Below, in pieces: positions 36,535 through 46,018 of a stretch of DNA of 64,000 nucleotides. Location of the stretch: contig NZ_SJSB01000014.1 of the NCBI RefSeq assembly GCF_004352835.1, positions 1 through 64,000 of the forward strand, in the 5' to 3' direction. Every line of letters begins with the position of its first letter. The stretch's first letter is position 1. A model generated the notes under the pieces. The model was given only the letters and a program-made list of their open reading frames with translations. It had not been told where the DNA came from and did not search any database. The stretch is from Marinomonas flavescens (GTDB lineage: Bacteria > Pseudomonadota > Gammaproteobacteria > Pseudomonadales > Marinomonadaceae). The position numbers were made by a program, and so were the translations under genes.

Positions 36535-37587
36535 ATGATAACCCAAATCCATTCGACTTTGCAGATATTTGACGTGATAGAGATTCAAACAGAAAGTACT
36601 TTAACTTGGTCGCAACACCTTTCTAAGGCGTTAACGAGCTTACCCGAACTAATACAACATCTCGCTCTACCCACTAACATGGTTAAAGATGGTAACGAGG
36701 CGCAAAATACCTTTAAATTATTGGTCCCACGTCCCTACTTGTCGCGCATCGAACGGGGTAATCCACTCGATCCACTCCTATTGCAAATACTGCCCAGTGC
36801 GGCTGAAATGCGGCTTGTTCCTGGCTATACAACAGATCCATTAGAAGAAGCAGATCACAGCCCTCAAAAAGCCATCGTTCATAAATACAAGCGTCGCTTA
36901 TTGGTTATTACCACAGGCACTTGTGCTGTTAACTGCCGCTATTGTTTTAGACGTCACTTTCCTTATGGCGAGAACCAACTCGCGCAAGCAGAATGGCAAT
37001 CTGTTATTGACTACCTGAAAGCACATCCAGAAGTTAACGAGGTCATTCTCAGTGGTGGCGATCCTCTCATGATGAAGGATGCTCTACTGGCTGACAAAAT
37101 CCATAAACTTGAAGCACTGCCACAGATTAAACGTTTACGAATTCATTCACGCTTGCCTGTCGTCATTCCGCAGAGAGTGTGTGACGAGATGTTGGCTTGG
37201 ATAAAAAATAGCCGTTTAGACATTATTATGGTGTGGCATATTAACCACGCTAACGAAGTGGATGAAGATGTCATACACGCAGCTCAACAATTAAAGCACG
37301 CAGGCGTTACTTTATTAAATCAGGGCGTACTCTTAAAAGGCATTAATGACAGCGTCAAAGCGCAAGTGGATCTTAGCGAAGCAGTATTTAAAGCAGGTTT
37401 GTTGCCTTATTATATGTTCACGTTAGACCCGGTCGAAGGCGCTGCACATTTTGATATTAGTGTTGAACAAGCACAACGACTAATGGGGAAAGTTGCTGCC
37501 GAACTGCCTGGCTACTTGGTACCAAGGCTGGCCAAAGAAATACCCGGAAAACAAGCGAAAACCGTGTTTGCTCCCATTGTCGATTAG
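36535..37587 (+). CDS. epmB: EF-P beta-lysylation protein, lysine 2,3-aminomutase-like
   Basis: Radical-SAM enzyme that converts L-lysine to (R)-beta-lysine, which EpmA then loads on EF-P. The 350-residue protein has the radical SAM cluster motif CAVNCRYCFRRHFPY (CxxxCxxC, near residues 118-125), SGGDPLM, and the PLP lysine region near the C terminus (KQAKTVFAP). The ATG at 36535 is more likely than a TTG three codons earlier; neither has a clear ribosome binding site. Divergent from efp with a 155-bp gap. Confidence 0.95.
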   Translation: MITQIHSTLQIFDVIEIQTESTLTWSQHLSKALTSLPELIQHLALPTNMVKDGNEAQNTFKLLVPRPYLSRIERGNPLDPLLLQILPSAAEMRLVPGYTTDPLEEADHSPQKAIVHKYKRRLLVITTGTCAVNCRYCFRRHFPYGENQLAQAEWQSVIDYLKAHPEVNEVILSGGDPLMMKDALLADKIHKLEALPQIKRLRIHSRLPVVIPQRVCDEMLAWIKNSRLDIIMVWHINHANEVDEDVIHAAQQLKHAGVTLLNQGVLLKGINDSVKAQVDLSEAVFKAGLLPYYMFTLDPVEGAAHFDISVEQAQRLMGKVAAELPGYLVPRLAKEIPGKQAKTVFAPIVD

Positions 37588-37643
37588 CGCTTATTTATAA
37601 AGCAGATTAGTGATTATTTCTACAGTAGAACAATGCCATAAAC

Positions 37644-38987
37644 TTACCGAGATAAAGCAATACGCTCTGTTTTTACTTGTTGTCGACGAATACTAACCTG
37701 TGGGGCGAATTGGTATAGATCACCATTTCGTCCTACTAATTGGCGCGGAACATGGCTTAACTTTGCCACTTGGGCATTGGCGGCCAAATGTTCAGGCTCA
37801 CCATGACAAGGCACGGCTAGCTCAGGTTGAACCCACGTATACAATTGGCTCAACTCATCTCGACAAGGGTGTCCACTAACGTGGATCGTCAAGTCTGTAT
37901 CCTGTTGCTGTAACGTTCGAATCTTTCGACCTTTAAATTGCTCAACCAAACGCATAATCGCGGTTTCATTCCCGGGGATCATCATCGCACTGAAAATCAC
38001 CAAATCATTGGCATCAAGGCTCAGATCAAAACAATTGTCCGCTGCTAATCTATTGAGTGTCGCTCTAGGCTCTCCTTGGCTCCCCGTCACCACCGCCAAA
38101 ACCTCTTCTCTTGGCAAATAGCCTAAATGAGCAGATTCAATCAAGGGCAGATCGTCAGGCCAATAACCCGTCGCTTTCGCGGCACCCACCATATTCGTAA
38201 GCGAGCGACCAATGAGCGCTAAATAACGACCAGTTGCTTTAGCCACTCGCCCTAATGCCACCAGCCTTGCTACATTACTGCTAAAGCAGCCCACCACGAC
38301 ACGGCCTTTTTCTGGTGCTATGGCGGCTAACAAGCCTTCATAACAGTCACTTTCTGACGCTGAGTGCCCGTCTCGTAATGCATTGGTAGAATCACACACC
38401 ATGGCGAGAATATTTTCTTTCGCGAGCGCTTGAAAACGAGCGGGCGAAAAGCCTTCACCGATAATGGGGCGTTTATCAATTTTCCAATCACCGGTGTGAA
38501 AAATACGCCCCGCTGGGGTATCGATTGTCATTGCAAAGGGTTCTGGCACCGAATGTGTCAACGCCAACCAAGACACATTGAAAACACCAATTTTTTGCGT
38601 TTCATTTTCTTTCACCACAATCACCGGAACTTCATCAACCAATCCGACTTGCGCTAACTTACGGCGTAATACTTCTGCAGTAAAAGCCGTGGTATAAACA
38701 GGGCATTTAAAACGTCGCCATAAAAAAGGCAAAGCACCTACGTGGTCTTCATGGGCATGGGTAATCACGATACCCGCAAGGCGCTCTTTTTGTTCAGCAA
38801 TAAAAGAAGGATCAGCTGATACTACTTCGGCAGTATGAATGTCGTCCGGCTTTAATGGCTCATTAAAAGAAACGCCACAATCCACCATTAACCATTGGCC
38901 GTCATGACCATATAGGTTCATGTTCATGCCAATTTCGCCCGTTCCACCTAGAGGCAAAAACCACAAATCCTGCTGTGAAGGTATCAA
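37644..38987 (-). CDS. RNase J-like metallo-beta-lactamase ribonuclease, short form
   Basis: A 447-residue metallo-beta-lactamase/beta-CASP protein. The motifs are LPLGGTGEIGMNMNLYGH at the N terminus, HAHEDHVGALPF (zinc site, residues about 77-88), HTGDWKID, and the beta-CASP part with CDSTNA and TGSQGEPRATL, ending with HVSGHPCRDEL. RNase J is typical of Firmicutes and cyanobacteria; here the protein lacks the C-terminal dimerising domain of the 555-residue enzymes. The frame is closed upstream by TAA, and the only start near is TTG at 38987, with AGGAG 16 nt before it. Confidence 0.85.
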   Translation of the reverse strand: MIPSQQDLWFLPLGGTGEIGMNMNLYGHDGQWLMVDCGVSFNEPLKPDDIHTAEVVSADPSFIAEQKERLAGIVITHAHEDHVGALPFLWRRFKCPVYTTAFTAEVLRRKLAQVGLVDEVPVIVVKENETQKIGVFNVSWLALTHSVPEPFAMTIDTPAGRIFHTGDWKIDKRPIIGEGFSPARFQALAKENILAMVCDSTNALRDGHSASESDCYEGLLAAIAPEKGRVVVGCFSSNVARLVALGRVAKATGRYLALIGRSLTNMVGAAKATGYWPDDLPLIESAHLGYLPREEVLAVVTGSQGEPRATLNRLAADNCFDLSLDANDLVIFSAMMIPGNETAIMRLVEQFKGRKIRTLQQQDTDLTIHVSGHPCRDELSQLYTWVQPELAVPCHGEPEHLAANAQVAKLSHVPRQLVGRNGDLYQFAPQVSIRRQQVKTERIALSR

Positions 38988-39162
38988 TGAAGAGATAAAG
39001 CGCTCCTGTTAAAGGTAAGATGTTAGAAGTTTTGTCTATCTTACGTGATTTCTTATAAGATCCCACTCTAATAGAGGTCTACGCTATCGATTAAGTTCAT
39101 CAATAGAGCGGCCCTAACTAGCATCGCTTCAACACACTTAGCACCTAGACAAAGAGGGCTAC

Positions 39163-40101
39163 ATGCAAAGCACTTTTCAGCCAAGTACCAAAACACAACG
39201 AAACAAAATACGCAGGGGCGCTGTTAGCTTATTGGCTCTGCTCATTTTATTGATTCTATTGTTTTCTGCTGCAAAATATTTTGGTACCCGCTATGCCACT
39301 CAAGTGATCGACAAACAAATACACGAATCTGGCCTTGCTCCTCTTATTCATTATAAAAGCATAAGCTTTAATCCGCTGACACTTACGCCGGTTATGCACT
39401 CCGTTTCGATAGGCAATAAACGTTATCCTTGGCTAAGACTTACGCATATTAAATTCAATTACCTTCCTGTTATTTACCCCAAACTCAACGTAGATTTCCA
39501 ATTTGATGATAACAAGACCTCATTTATTGCTCGTGACACTCGACGACTAATGACGCTCATGGGAATACAACAACTCACTGGACAAGGGCATTTCCTATCA
39601 GCGCCTAAAGAGGGAAATATTGACTCCACATTAACGCTTCAGGTTGATCAAGTTGGGCATCTTTTTTTCAACAGTAATATAGATATATTGAACCAAGATG
39701 TTTCTTTGCAGGAGTTTCGCTCAGATTTACTGGCTTCAATGGCGTTAGGGCAACTTGATGCCATACCTATTTTGTATGGCGACAGTATTGCCTTCCATAA
39801 AATAGCGTTACGGTTTCGAGACGAAGGTCTTATCAAGCGGCAGTGGCCTGAGTTTTCTGCGAAATCTAGTCATGAAGCATTACCTTATTTCAAAACCTTG
39901 TCCGCCTATCTTGGTTTAGCGCCTTATCATTCAATACAAAACCATCATATCAGCACTCAAGTGACAACATTCCTCACTAAAGCTAATACGCTTTCTTTTT
40001 CAATGGCACCTAAGCAACCGATCAAACTTAAGACGCTAATGCAGTTTGTTCGAAATGAATCACTCTATGAAAACTCCGATATGAGCCTTTCAGCTCGATA
40101 A
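39163..40101 (+). CDS. Membrane-anchored AsmA-like protein, function unknown
   Basis: A 312-residue protein with a single N-terminal membrane helix (about residues 20-41) and a periplasmic part. The stretch after the helix (YKSISFNPLTLTPVMHSVSIGN) resembles the N-terminal repeat of AsmA/DUF748/DUF945 lipid-transport-like proteins. The rest lacks a recognisable family. A regular supply of beta strands seems likely. There is no close neighbour in the same transcript other than the NYN protein 111 bp downstream. Confidence 0.55.
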   Translation: MQSTFQPSTKTQRNKIRRGAVSLLALLILLILLFSAAKYFGTRYATQVIDKQIHESGLAPLIHYKSISFNPLTLTPVMHSVSIGNKRYPWLRLTHIKFNYLPVIYPKLNVDFQFDDNKTSFIARDTRRLMTLMGIQQLTGQGHFLSAPKEGNIDSTLTLQVDQVGHLFFNSNIDILNQDVSLQEFRSDLLASMALGQLDAIPILYGDSIAFHKIALRFRDEGLIKRQWPEFSAKSSHEALPYFKTLSAYLGLAPYHSIQNHHISTQVTTFLTKANTLSFSMAPKQPIKLKTLMQFVRNESLYENSDMSLSAR

Positions 40102-40212
40102 GACCAATAGATAGCTCAAAACATGACCTACATTGGGATAAACCCTGTATTTTCTTGTTCGCTTGTTTAAACTACTTTATCGTAAAAGCACTTTTAACCA
40201 ATCGAGTGATAA

Positions 40213-40689
40213 ATGACCAACGTAACCATATTAGTAGATGTTCAAAATATTTATTACACAACTCGCCAAGCTTACGGCCGTCGATTCGATTACAACGTTT
40301 TTTGGAAGCAAATAACTCAAGACAGGAACGTCGTAAAAGCCATTGCCTATGCCGTAGACAGGGGCGATGAAAAACAACGACAATTTCAAAATATTCTTAG
40401 AGCGATTGGCTTTGAAGTAAAATTAAAACCTTATATCCAGCGTGCAGATGGTTCAAGCAAAGGAGATTGGGATGTCGGCATTACATTAGACGCTATGGAA
40501 TACGGACCAGACAGTGACGTTTTAGTATTAGCTTCTGGCGATGGAGACTTTGACTTACTGGCACAAAAGCTTAATCATAAATACCATACGCAAATCGAGG
40601 TTTATGGGGTTCCTATGTTAACTGCCAACTCGTTAGTGAACGCAGCAACAAAGTTTTACCCGATCAAGGACGATCTATTACTCAACTAG
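40213..40689 (+). CDS. NYN-domain protein (LabA/DUF88 family)
   Basis: A 158-residue PIN-like NYN nuclease-fold protein. The three acidic sites of the fold are present: VDVQNIYY (Asp near residue 9), KGDWDVGITLDAM (Asp near 82-84) and ASGDGDFDLLAQKL (SGDGD, near 100-106). LabA/DUF88 proteins are predicted RNases; one is known to act in cyanobacterial circadian output. Here the role is unknown. Complete domain, no extra modules. Confidence 0.88.
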   Translation: MTNVTILVDVQNIYYTTRQAYGRRFDYNVFWKQITQDRNVVKAIAYAVDRGDEKQRQFQNILRAIGFEVKLKPYIQRADGSSKGDWDVGITLDAMEYGPDSDVLVLASGDGDFDLLAQKLNHKYHTQIEVYGVPMLTANSLVNAATKFYPIKDDLLLN

Positions 40690-40766
40690 ATAGGAGATAA
40701 AGGCGAGTTTACACTGTCATAACAACACGCTTTTGATTGTATCTATCATGGAAAAGAACTTCTCTC

Positions 40767-41759
40767 ATGCATCTAACTAAAACACAAGTCCAGTTACGTC
40801 TCTCCCTTCAAAAAGGCTTAAGCATTCTCGTCGGTATATTAATGGCATTTTTTGGCCCAATTAATATTATTTATTTTAATAATCCGACTCTTGGTTGTAT
40901 GGATGTCATTGTTTCCATTTTTAGCTTTTATTGTTTTTGGGCCACGATAAACAACAAAGACAAAGTACTCCTACACTACGCTCTTGCACTCGTCGTAACC
41001 GTCTCAATTTACATTACCGCCTATACCGCAGACTTCAGAGCATTCTCTATATTATGGGCACTATCGCTGCCTATGGTTTACTACATAATGTTTGGCACTC
41101 GCCGAGGAGCATTTCTCTCCTCCATTATTCTTATTCCAAGCATTTTTATTATCAATACGCATATGGTAACTGACCAATTTATGGCCTATCGGGCCATACT
41201 TAACTACTCTCTAGCACATAGCTTCATCTGCTTCTTATGCCATTTGTATGAGCAACAACAGTCAAGAAACTACGAACAACTCAAAAAAATCGCACTGAGC
41301 GATGCCTTAACTGGCGTACAGAATCGCCATGCCTTAGAGGCTCATTTTTGTGATCTAGATAAAAGCTCTGATAGAGCCCATATGTTATTGATCGATATTG
41401 ATTTTTTTAAGAAAGTAAACGACCAATTTGGCCATGAGATAGGAGATCATGTGTTAGTAGAAATGGCCGAATGCTTACAGACGTATGTTGACGCCAATAA
41501 TATATTTCGATTGGGAGGTGAAGAATTTGTTCTTCTGTTTAAAAACCATACCGACATAGAAATCAAACCTAAAGCAGAAAATATTCGGCACTCTATTGAA
41601 CAATACCTTTTCCACAGCCATAACTTACGCATCAACATCACCATTAGCATTGGGGTTTCACGTTTTTTACCAGGACAGTCACTCGGTGATTTTCTACGTA
41701 CGGCGGATAAAAAGCTCTATGATGCTAAAAGCGAAGGACGCAACTGCGTCTGTATTTAG
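40767..41759 (+). CDS. Membrane diguanylate cyclase with six-helix sensor
   Basis: A 330-residue protein with about six predicted N-terminal membrane helices (about residues 20-160) and a C-terminal GGDEF domain (about 170-330) carrying FRLGGEEFVLLF. The active site GGEEF is intact; the residues at the I-site position are VDAN, so no RxxD. The N-terminal sensor resembles the MASE-like integral membrane modules. I chose ATG 40767; a TTG ten codons earlier is open but unlikely. Confidence 0.88.
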   Translation: MHLTKTQVQLRLSLQKGLSILVGILMAFFGPINIIYFNNPTLGCMDVIVSIFSFYCFWATINNKDKVLLHYALALVVTVSIYITAYTADFRAFSILWALSLPMVYYIMFGTRRGAFLSSIILIPSIFIINTHMVTDQFMAYRAILNYSLAHSFICFLCHLYEQQQSRNYEQLKKIALSDALTGVQNRHALEAHFCDLDKSSDRAHMLLIDIDFFKKVNDQFGHEIGDHVLVEMAECLQTYVDANNIFRLGGEEFVLLFKNHTDIEIKPKAENIRHSIEQYLFHSHNLRINITISIGVSRFLPGQSLGDFLRTADKKLYDAKSEGRNCVCI

Positions 41760-41787
41760 CATCATAGATATTGGCAGCAATGTTAAA

Positions 41788-42003
41788 TTAAGAAAATACC
41801 TCAAGATAAAGCGCCTCAACTTTCTCTCTAGCCCATGGCGTCTTACGCAAAAATTTCAAACTTGACTTCACAGAAGGATCACTCTTAAAACAATTAATAT
41901 TGATCCGTATTGACAGTTCATCCCAACCAAAATGCTCAACTAGATCCGTGACTATTTTCTCTAATTTTATGCCATGTAATGGATTATTCACTTGTGCTGT
42001 CAT
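41788..42003 (-). CDS. VF530-family small DNA-binding protein
   Basis: A 71-residue protein of the VF530 (DUF2132) family, a fold with an SAP-like helical DNA-binding region described from Aliivibrio fischeri. The conserved sequence is [20 protein letters not shown], then [25 protein letters not shown], matching VF530 for nearly all its length. The ATG at 42003 is used; the reading one residue pair longer starts with TTG. Convergent with the GGDEF gene. Confidence 0.85.
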   Translation of the reverse strand: MTAQVNNPLHGIKLEKIVTDLVEHFGWDELSIRININCFKSDPSVKSSLKFLRKTPWAREKVEALYLEVFS

Positions 42004-42193
42004 TGCCAATTCACTCTAAAAAAATCGTTACGCTATTATACCTTAACTAATGGTGTATCTTACGTAGATACCCAAATGATTTTAAAGCGGTGAAATACAG
42101 AAAAAACCCATTAGAACATTTGACTAATAACCAAAATCCCCGAAAAATAGCATCAATTCATAAAAAAATAGATCACAAGATAGGAGAACATAA

Positions 42194-42481
42194 ATGGGCA
42201 TTTTATCCGGACTGAAAGGTCTATTTTCTGGTGGCGAAAGCGCGCCAGTCGAAGCAGAAGAAGCGGTTGAGTACAAAGGGTTTGAAATCATACCAGCTCC
42301 AATGAAAGAAGGTGGTCAGTACCGCGTTGCTGCAACCATCACCAAAGGAGAAGGTGACGAGCAAAAAGTTCATAGATTTATTCGCTCAGATCTTATCCCT
42401 AATCGCGACGAATGTATGGAAATTACTCTGCGTAAAAGCAAATTGACGATCGACCAACTAGGCGACAATCTATTTGGCTAA
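42194..42481 (+). CDS. HlyU-family transcriptional regulator homologue
   Basis: A 95-residue protein of the HlyU family, named for a Vibrio haemolysin regulator. The N terminus MGILSGLKGLFSGG precedes an acidic linker, then the conserved YKGFEIIPAPMKEGGQYRV and FIRSDLIPNRDEC stretch. Whether this one binds DNA is not shown; the family is also found in bacteria without the haemolysin. It may be co-transcribed with the hydrolase 41 bp downstream. Confidence 0.85.
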   Translation: MGILSGLKGLFSGGESAPVEAEEAVEYKGFEIIPAPMKEGGQYRVAATITKGEGDEQKVHRFIRSDLIPNRDECMEITLRKSKLTIDQLGDNLFG

Positions 42482-42522
42482 AAAGACGACATAAACAATA
42501 TAACAACCAAAAGAAGAACAAT

Positions 42523-43560
42523 ATGAACGCACCAATAGGACAACACTGGAAACAAACAAACGAACGTGAAGACCTATTGGGAGCGAGTTATCGCTCTCGG
42601 ACCTTTTCTTTCTCCGACCCCAAAGGCCCAGTCGACACCACCCTAATTGACCATCTTGGTGAACAAAAAGCCAAACAGGGCATTTTGTATATTCATGGTT
42701 ACACCGACTATTTTTTTCAAACTGGCTTAGCCGATCACTTTATTGCTCAAGGTTATCGCTTCTACGCAGTGGATTTACAAGGCTATGGGCGCTCTATTCG
42801 TCCGAATTTACTGCCTAACTGGTGTGACTCGATAGACCAATACGGACAGGACCTCGACATTGCCTTAGCAACCATGAAAGAAGATGGTGTAGACCAAGTG
42901 ATCATGCTCGCGCACTCCACTGGTGGACTGGTAGCGGCGACTTATCTCGCTAAACATCCTTTATTATCTGAACGAGAAAGCCATTACAAAACGTCCTTTC
43001 CTGCAATAACTGGCCTTATTTTAAACAGCCCTTTTTTAGCTTTACCATTTTCACCAAAGGTACTGAAGCGTCTTAATTGCCCTATCTACACGCTTGTTTC
43101 ATTACTGCCTTTTGTGTCATTTCAAGCAAAAGAAGCGACGCTCTACTCTCAATCATTACATACGACATTTAATGGTGAATGGGATTATCGTTTAGATTGG
43201 AAACCGGCGGCTGGCTTCCCATTATCATTTCACTGGCTCAAACAAATTACTTTGGCGCAGCGTAGCCTGACTAATAAACACATAGAGACTCCCACCCTCT
43301 TATGCCATTCTGAGATCAGTACCATCAATACAAAAAACGTCGCAGACATGCAAATGGGTGACGGTGTTCTTAATATAAACAGCATGCAAGACGCCGCCAC
43401 TAAAACCTTTACCAACCTCGATATCGCGATTATTCCCAAAGGTTTTCATGACTTATACCTATCACACTTACCAGCCAGAGAAGCCTACTTAGCCAGTATC
43501 GACTCTTGGCTGATAGAACAAACACATAAAAATGAGATTGAAAAGAAACCAGATGAGTAA
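42523..43560 (+). CDS. Alpha/beta hydrolase (serine lysophospholipase-like)
   Basis: A 345-residue hydrolase. The nucleophile elbow is AHSTGGLVAA (Ser near residue 129 in GxSxG-like HSTGG), the oxyanion strand ILYIHGYTDYF (near 50-60), and a catalytic His toward the C terminus in IPKGFHDLYLS. The PldB-like HSTGG motif points to a lysophospholipase or monoacylglycerol lipase type, but the substrate is not certain. Cytosolic: no signal peptide. Confidence 0.85.
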   Translation: MNAPIGQHWKQTNEREDLLGASYRSRTFSFSDPKGPVDTTLIDHLGEQKAKQGILYIHGYTDYFFQTGLADHFIAQGYRFYAVDLQGYGRSIRPNLLPNWCDSIDQYGQDLDIALATMKEDGVDQVIMLAHSTGGLVAATYLAKHPLLSERESHYKTSFPAITGLILNSPFLALPFSPKVLKRLNCPIYTLVSLLPFVSFQAKEATLYSQSLHTTFNGEWDYRLDWKPAAGFPLSFHWLKQITLAQRSLTNKHIETPTLLCHSEISTINTKNVADMQMGDGVLNINSMQDAATKTFTNLDIAIIPKGFHDLYLSHLPAREAYLASIDSWLIEQTHKNEIEKKPDE

Positions 43561-43564
43561 GCCG

Positions 43565-44398
43565 TCAATTACTCTGCTTACTCATCACCAAATCAAGCAA
43601 TCGCGTTGGTAAAATTCGTTTTAAAATACCTGCAATATAAGTCGGTGTTGTCACGTAATATCTAGGCTTAGGACGACGAGACTCTAATGCATGAATCAGT
43701 TTGGCGACTACCGCACTGGCTGGTAATGTCTGTGACGAAGTCGGCCCTTCTTTAGACAAACGCCCAATCGCTTCTTCATAGCCTTGTTGATGTCGGCTTT
43801 GAGAAATATCTACATTATCTCTTAAGGCGGCCAAGGCATTGGCTTTAAAACGGCTTTCAATCGGACCTGGTTCAATTAAGCAAATATGAATCGGAGTATC
43901 CGCAAGCTCTAGACGTAAAGTATCGGTTAAACCTTCTAAGGCAAACTTGCTGGCGTTGTAAGCCCCTCGAAATGGCATAGCAACTAAGCCAAGGACAGAG
44001 CTATTATTTACGATACGACCATAACCTTGCGCTAACATTAGCTTTAGCACTTTGCAGGTCAACTCATGAGTACCAAAGAAATTAGTATTAAACTGAGTTT
44101 TTAATACCTCTACTGACAAGTCTTCAACCGCGCCAGGTTGCCCATAGGCACCATTATTAAATAACGCATATAAATGACCACCTGTAATGACTAACGCTTC
44201 TTGTAAGCCTTTTTCAATCGAGGCAGAATCAGCAAGATCCAGCTGCACAACATGACGCAGTCCTGCTAATTTTAGCGCTTCCACATCCTCTTCACGTCGG
44301 CAACTAGCCACCACCAAAAAATCACGCTCTTGCAACATTTTAGCGGCTTCAAGACCAATACCACTTGAACAACCTGTGATTAAAATCGAGTACTGCAT
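43565..44398 (-). CDS. Short-chain dehydrogenase/reductase
   Basis: A 277-residue SDR of the classical type: nucleotide-binding ITGCSSGIGLEAA (residues 6-18), FNNGAYGQ (NAG-like), catalytic Ser in VNNSSVLG and YNASKFALEG (Tyr-Lys, near 152-156). EPGPIESRFKAN follows. I chose ATG 44398, which has AGAGGATC upstream, over an open extension to 44479. Convergent with the hydrolase with only 4 bp between stop codons; divergent from the transporter gene. Substrate unknown. Confidence 0.88.
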   Translation of the reverse strand: MQYSILITGCSSGIGLEAAKMLQERDFLVVASCRREEDVEALKLAGLRHVVQLDLADSASIEKGLQEALVITGGHLYALFNNGAYGQPGAVEDLSVEVLKTQFNTNFFGTHELTCKVLKLMLAQGYGRIVNNSSVLGLVAMPFRGAYNASKFALEGLTDTLRLELADTPIHICLIEPGPIESRFKANALAALRDNVDISQSRHQQGYEEAIGRLSKEGPTSSQTLPASAVVAKLIHALESRRPKPRYYVTTPTYIAGILKRILPTRLLDLVMSKQSN

Positions 44399-44566
44399 GC
44401 TAGATCCTCTTTTGAAAAACATAATAGATAGCAACAAGCACCTGCACTCACTGTGAAAGCATTTGTGCCTAATCAACACTCTGTACCAGTTATGACCTAA
44501 ATACTTGTTATTTTGATTCTTTTCACTTAGGTTACTGGAAAATTTTGTCTATCTAAAGTAATTGTA

Positions 44567-45934
44567 ATGGAAGATATCGTGAAAAACGAAAGTACTAGGG
44601 AAACCTTTGGCTCCCGCATTGGGTTTATTTTGTCGGCGGCCGGTGCGGCCGTTGGTTTAGGAAATATTTGGGGCTTTCCAACACAAGCGGCCAGTAATGG
44701 TGGTGGAGCCTTCTTACTGGTCTATTTGGTATTAATTTTCGTAGTTGCCTTTCCAATGTTAGTGGTCGAAATGGCCATTGGCCGTTATGGTCAAGCCAAC
44801 CCTGTCGATAGCATGCGATCGCTAAACAAGAACCCTATTGCACAACGTATTGGGGCTTTGGTTGGTTGGCTCGGTCTGAGTGTTCCCAGTGTTGTTTTGG
44901 CGTTTTATAGCATTGTCGGTGGTTGGATTATTTGTTTTCTACTTGCCGCTATTGCAGGTTTAGTTGGTTTAACCGATCAAGCAAGCTGGTTAAAAGGCTT
45001 TAGTATTGAGCGTAACTTATTTGGCACCCTCCTCTTCTATGTGCTCACCATCTTAATCGTCCAAGGTGGCGTAAAACGCGGTATAGAGAAATGGTCAACA
45101 CGCCTCATGCCTGCCCTTTTTGCTCTTTTCATTATTTTGTTCATTTACATCATGATGCAACAAGGAGCGATGGAAGGCTTAAAGCACTACCTCATTCCTG
45201 ACTTTGACAAAATCTGGGATCGCAAACTGATTCTCGCGGCCATGGGACAAGGCTTTTTCTCGCTTACCATTGGCGGTTGTTCGATGCTGATTTATGGATC
45301 TTACTTAAGCAAGAAAGAAAACCTTCCCAAAATGGCACTAAGCGTTACCTTGATAGATACCTCTGTTGCTTTCGTTGCGGGTTTGGTTGTACTCCCTGCC
45401 ATGTTTGTTGCCATGCACAACGGTGTACAAATTTACGCCGACGACGGTTCACTACTTAGCTCTGATACCTTAGTCTTTACCGTGCTGCCATTGATGTTTA
45501 ATAGCCTTGGTTTACTTGGTCAGTTGTTCTCGGTGATCTTCTTCCTTCTACTGACCATCGCTGCGCTTACCTCTTCCATATCGATGTTAGAATGCCCCGT
45601 GGCTTTAGTGTCAGAACGGTTCAATACCAAACGCACACCCACTAGCTGGGTACTTGGTATTATCATTGCCCTCTTTAGCGCTGTTATTGTTTATCACTTT
45701 GGCGCCATGTTTGGATTAGTTGTTACACTCGCCACGCAATATTTACAGCCCTTTGCAGCCCTAATGTTCTGTTTATTTGGGGGTTGGGTATGGAACCGAA
45801 ATGCGAAATTCAAAGAGTTAGAAAGCGGCTTTGCTGAGTTTCGTAATACAAGGTTCGGGAAAATTTGGCCATGGTACGTGCGTTTCGTTTGCCCATTAAC
45901 GGTCATTGCTATTATTTGGGCGTCGTTCGATTAA
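44567..45934 (+). CDS. Na+-dependent symporter, SNF (NSS) family
   Basis: A 455-residue Na+-coupled amino acid-type transporter with about 11-12 predicted membrane helices. The first helix carries the family signature AAGAAVGLGNIWGFP with unwound centre, and the Na1/Na2-binding region SSISMLECPVAL appears in helix 8. This resembles bacterial LeuT-fold members such as TnaT and MhsT; the substrate is probably an amino acid. A GTG at 44579 has a better ribosome binding site (GGAAG) than the ATG at 44567, so the start is uncertain by four residues. Terminator at 45968-45998. Confidence 0.92.
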   Translation: MEDIVKNESTRETFGSRIGFILSAAGAAVGLGNIWGFPTQAASNGGGAFLLVYLVLIFVVAFPMLVVEMAIGRYGQANPVDSMRSLNKNPIAQRIGALVGWLGLSVPSVVLAFYSIVGGWIICFLLAAIAGLVGLTDQASWLKGFSIERNLFGTLLFYVLTILIVQGGVKRGIEKWSTRLMPALFALFIILFIYIMMQQGAMEGLKHYLIPDFDKIWDRKLILAAMGQGFFSLTIGGCSMLIYGSYLSKKENLPKMALSVTLIDTSVAFVAGLVVLPAMFVAMHNGVQIYADDGSLLSSDTLVFTVLPLMFNSLGLLGQLFSVIFFLLLTIAALTSSISMLECPVALVSERFNTKRTPTSWVLGIIIALFSAVIVYHFGAMFGLVVTLATQYLQPFAALMFCLFGGWVWNRNAKFKELESGFAEFRNTRFGKIWPWYVRFVCPLTVIAIIWASFD

Positions 45935-45967
45935 GTATTGGCATTGCCTCCTAAAACGAAAGCAAAT

Positions 45968-45998
45968 AAAAAGTGAGCCTAGGCTCACTTTTTATTTT
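45968..45998 (+). terminator. Intrinsic terminator of the SNF transporter
   Basis: AAGTGAGC-CTAG-GCTCACTT with a following TTTTATTTT run. The gene on the other side (46019) is convergent, so it may serve both. Confidence 0.92.
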
Positions 45999-46018
45999 AC
46001 TGTATTATCGAATGAGGT

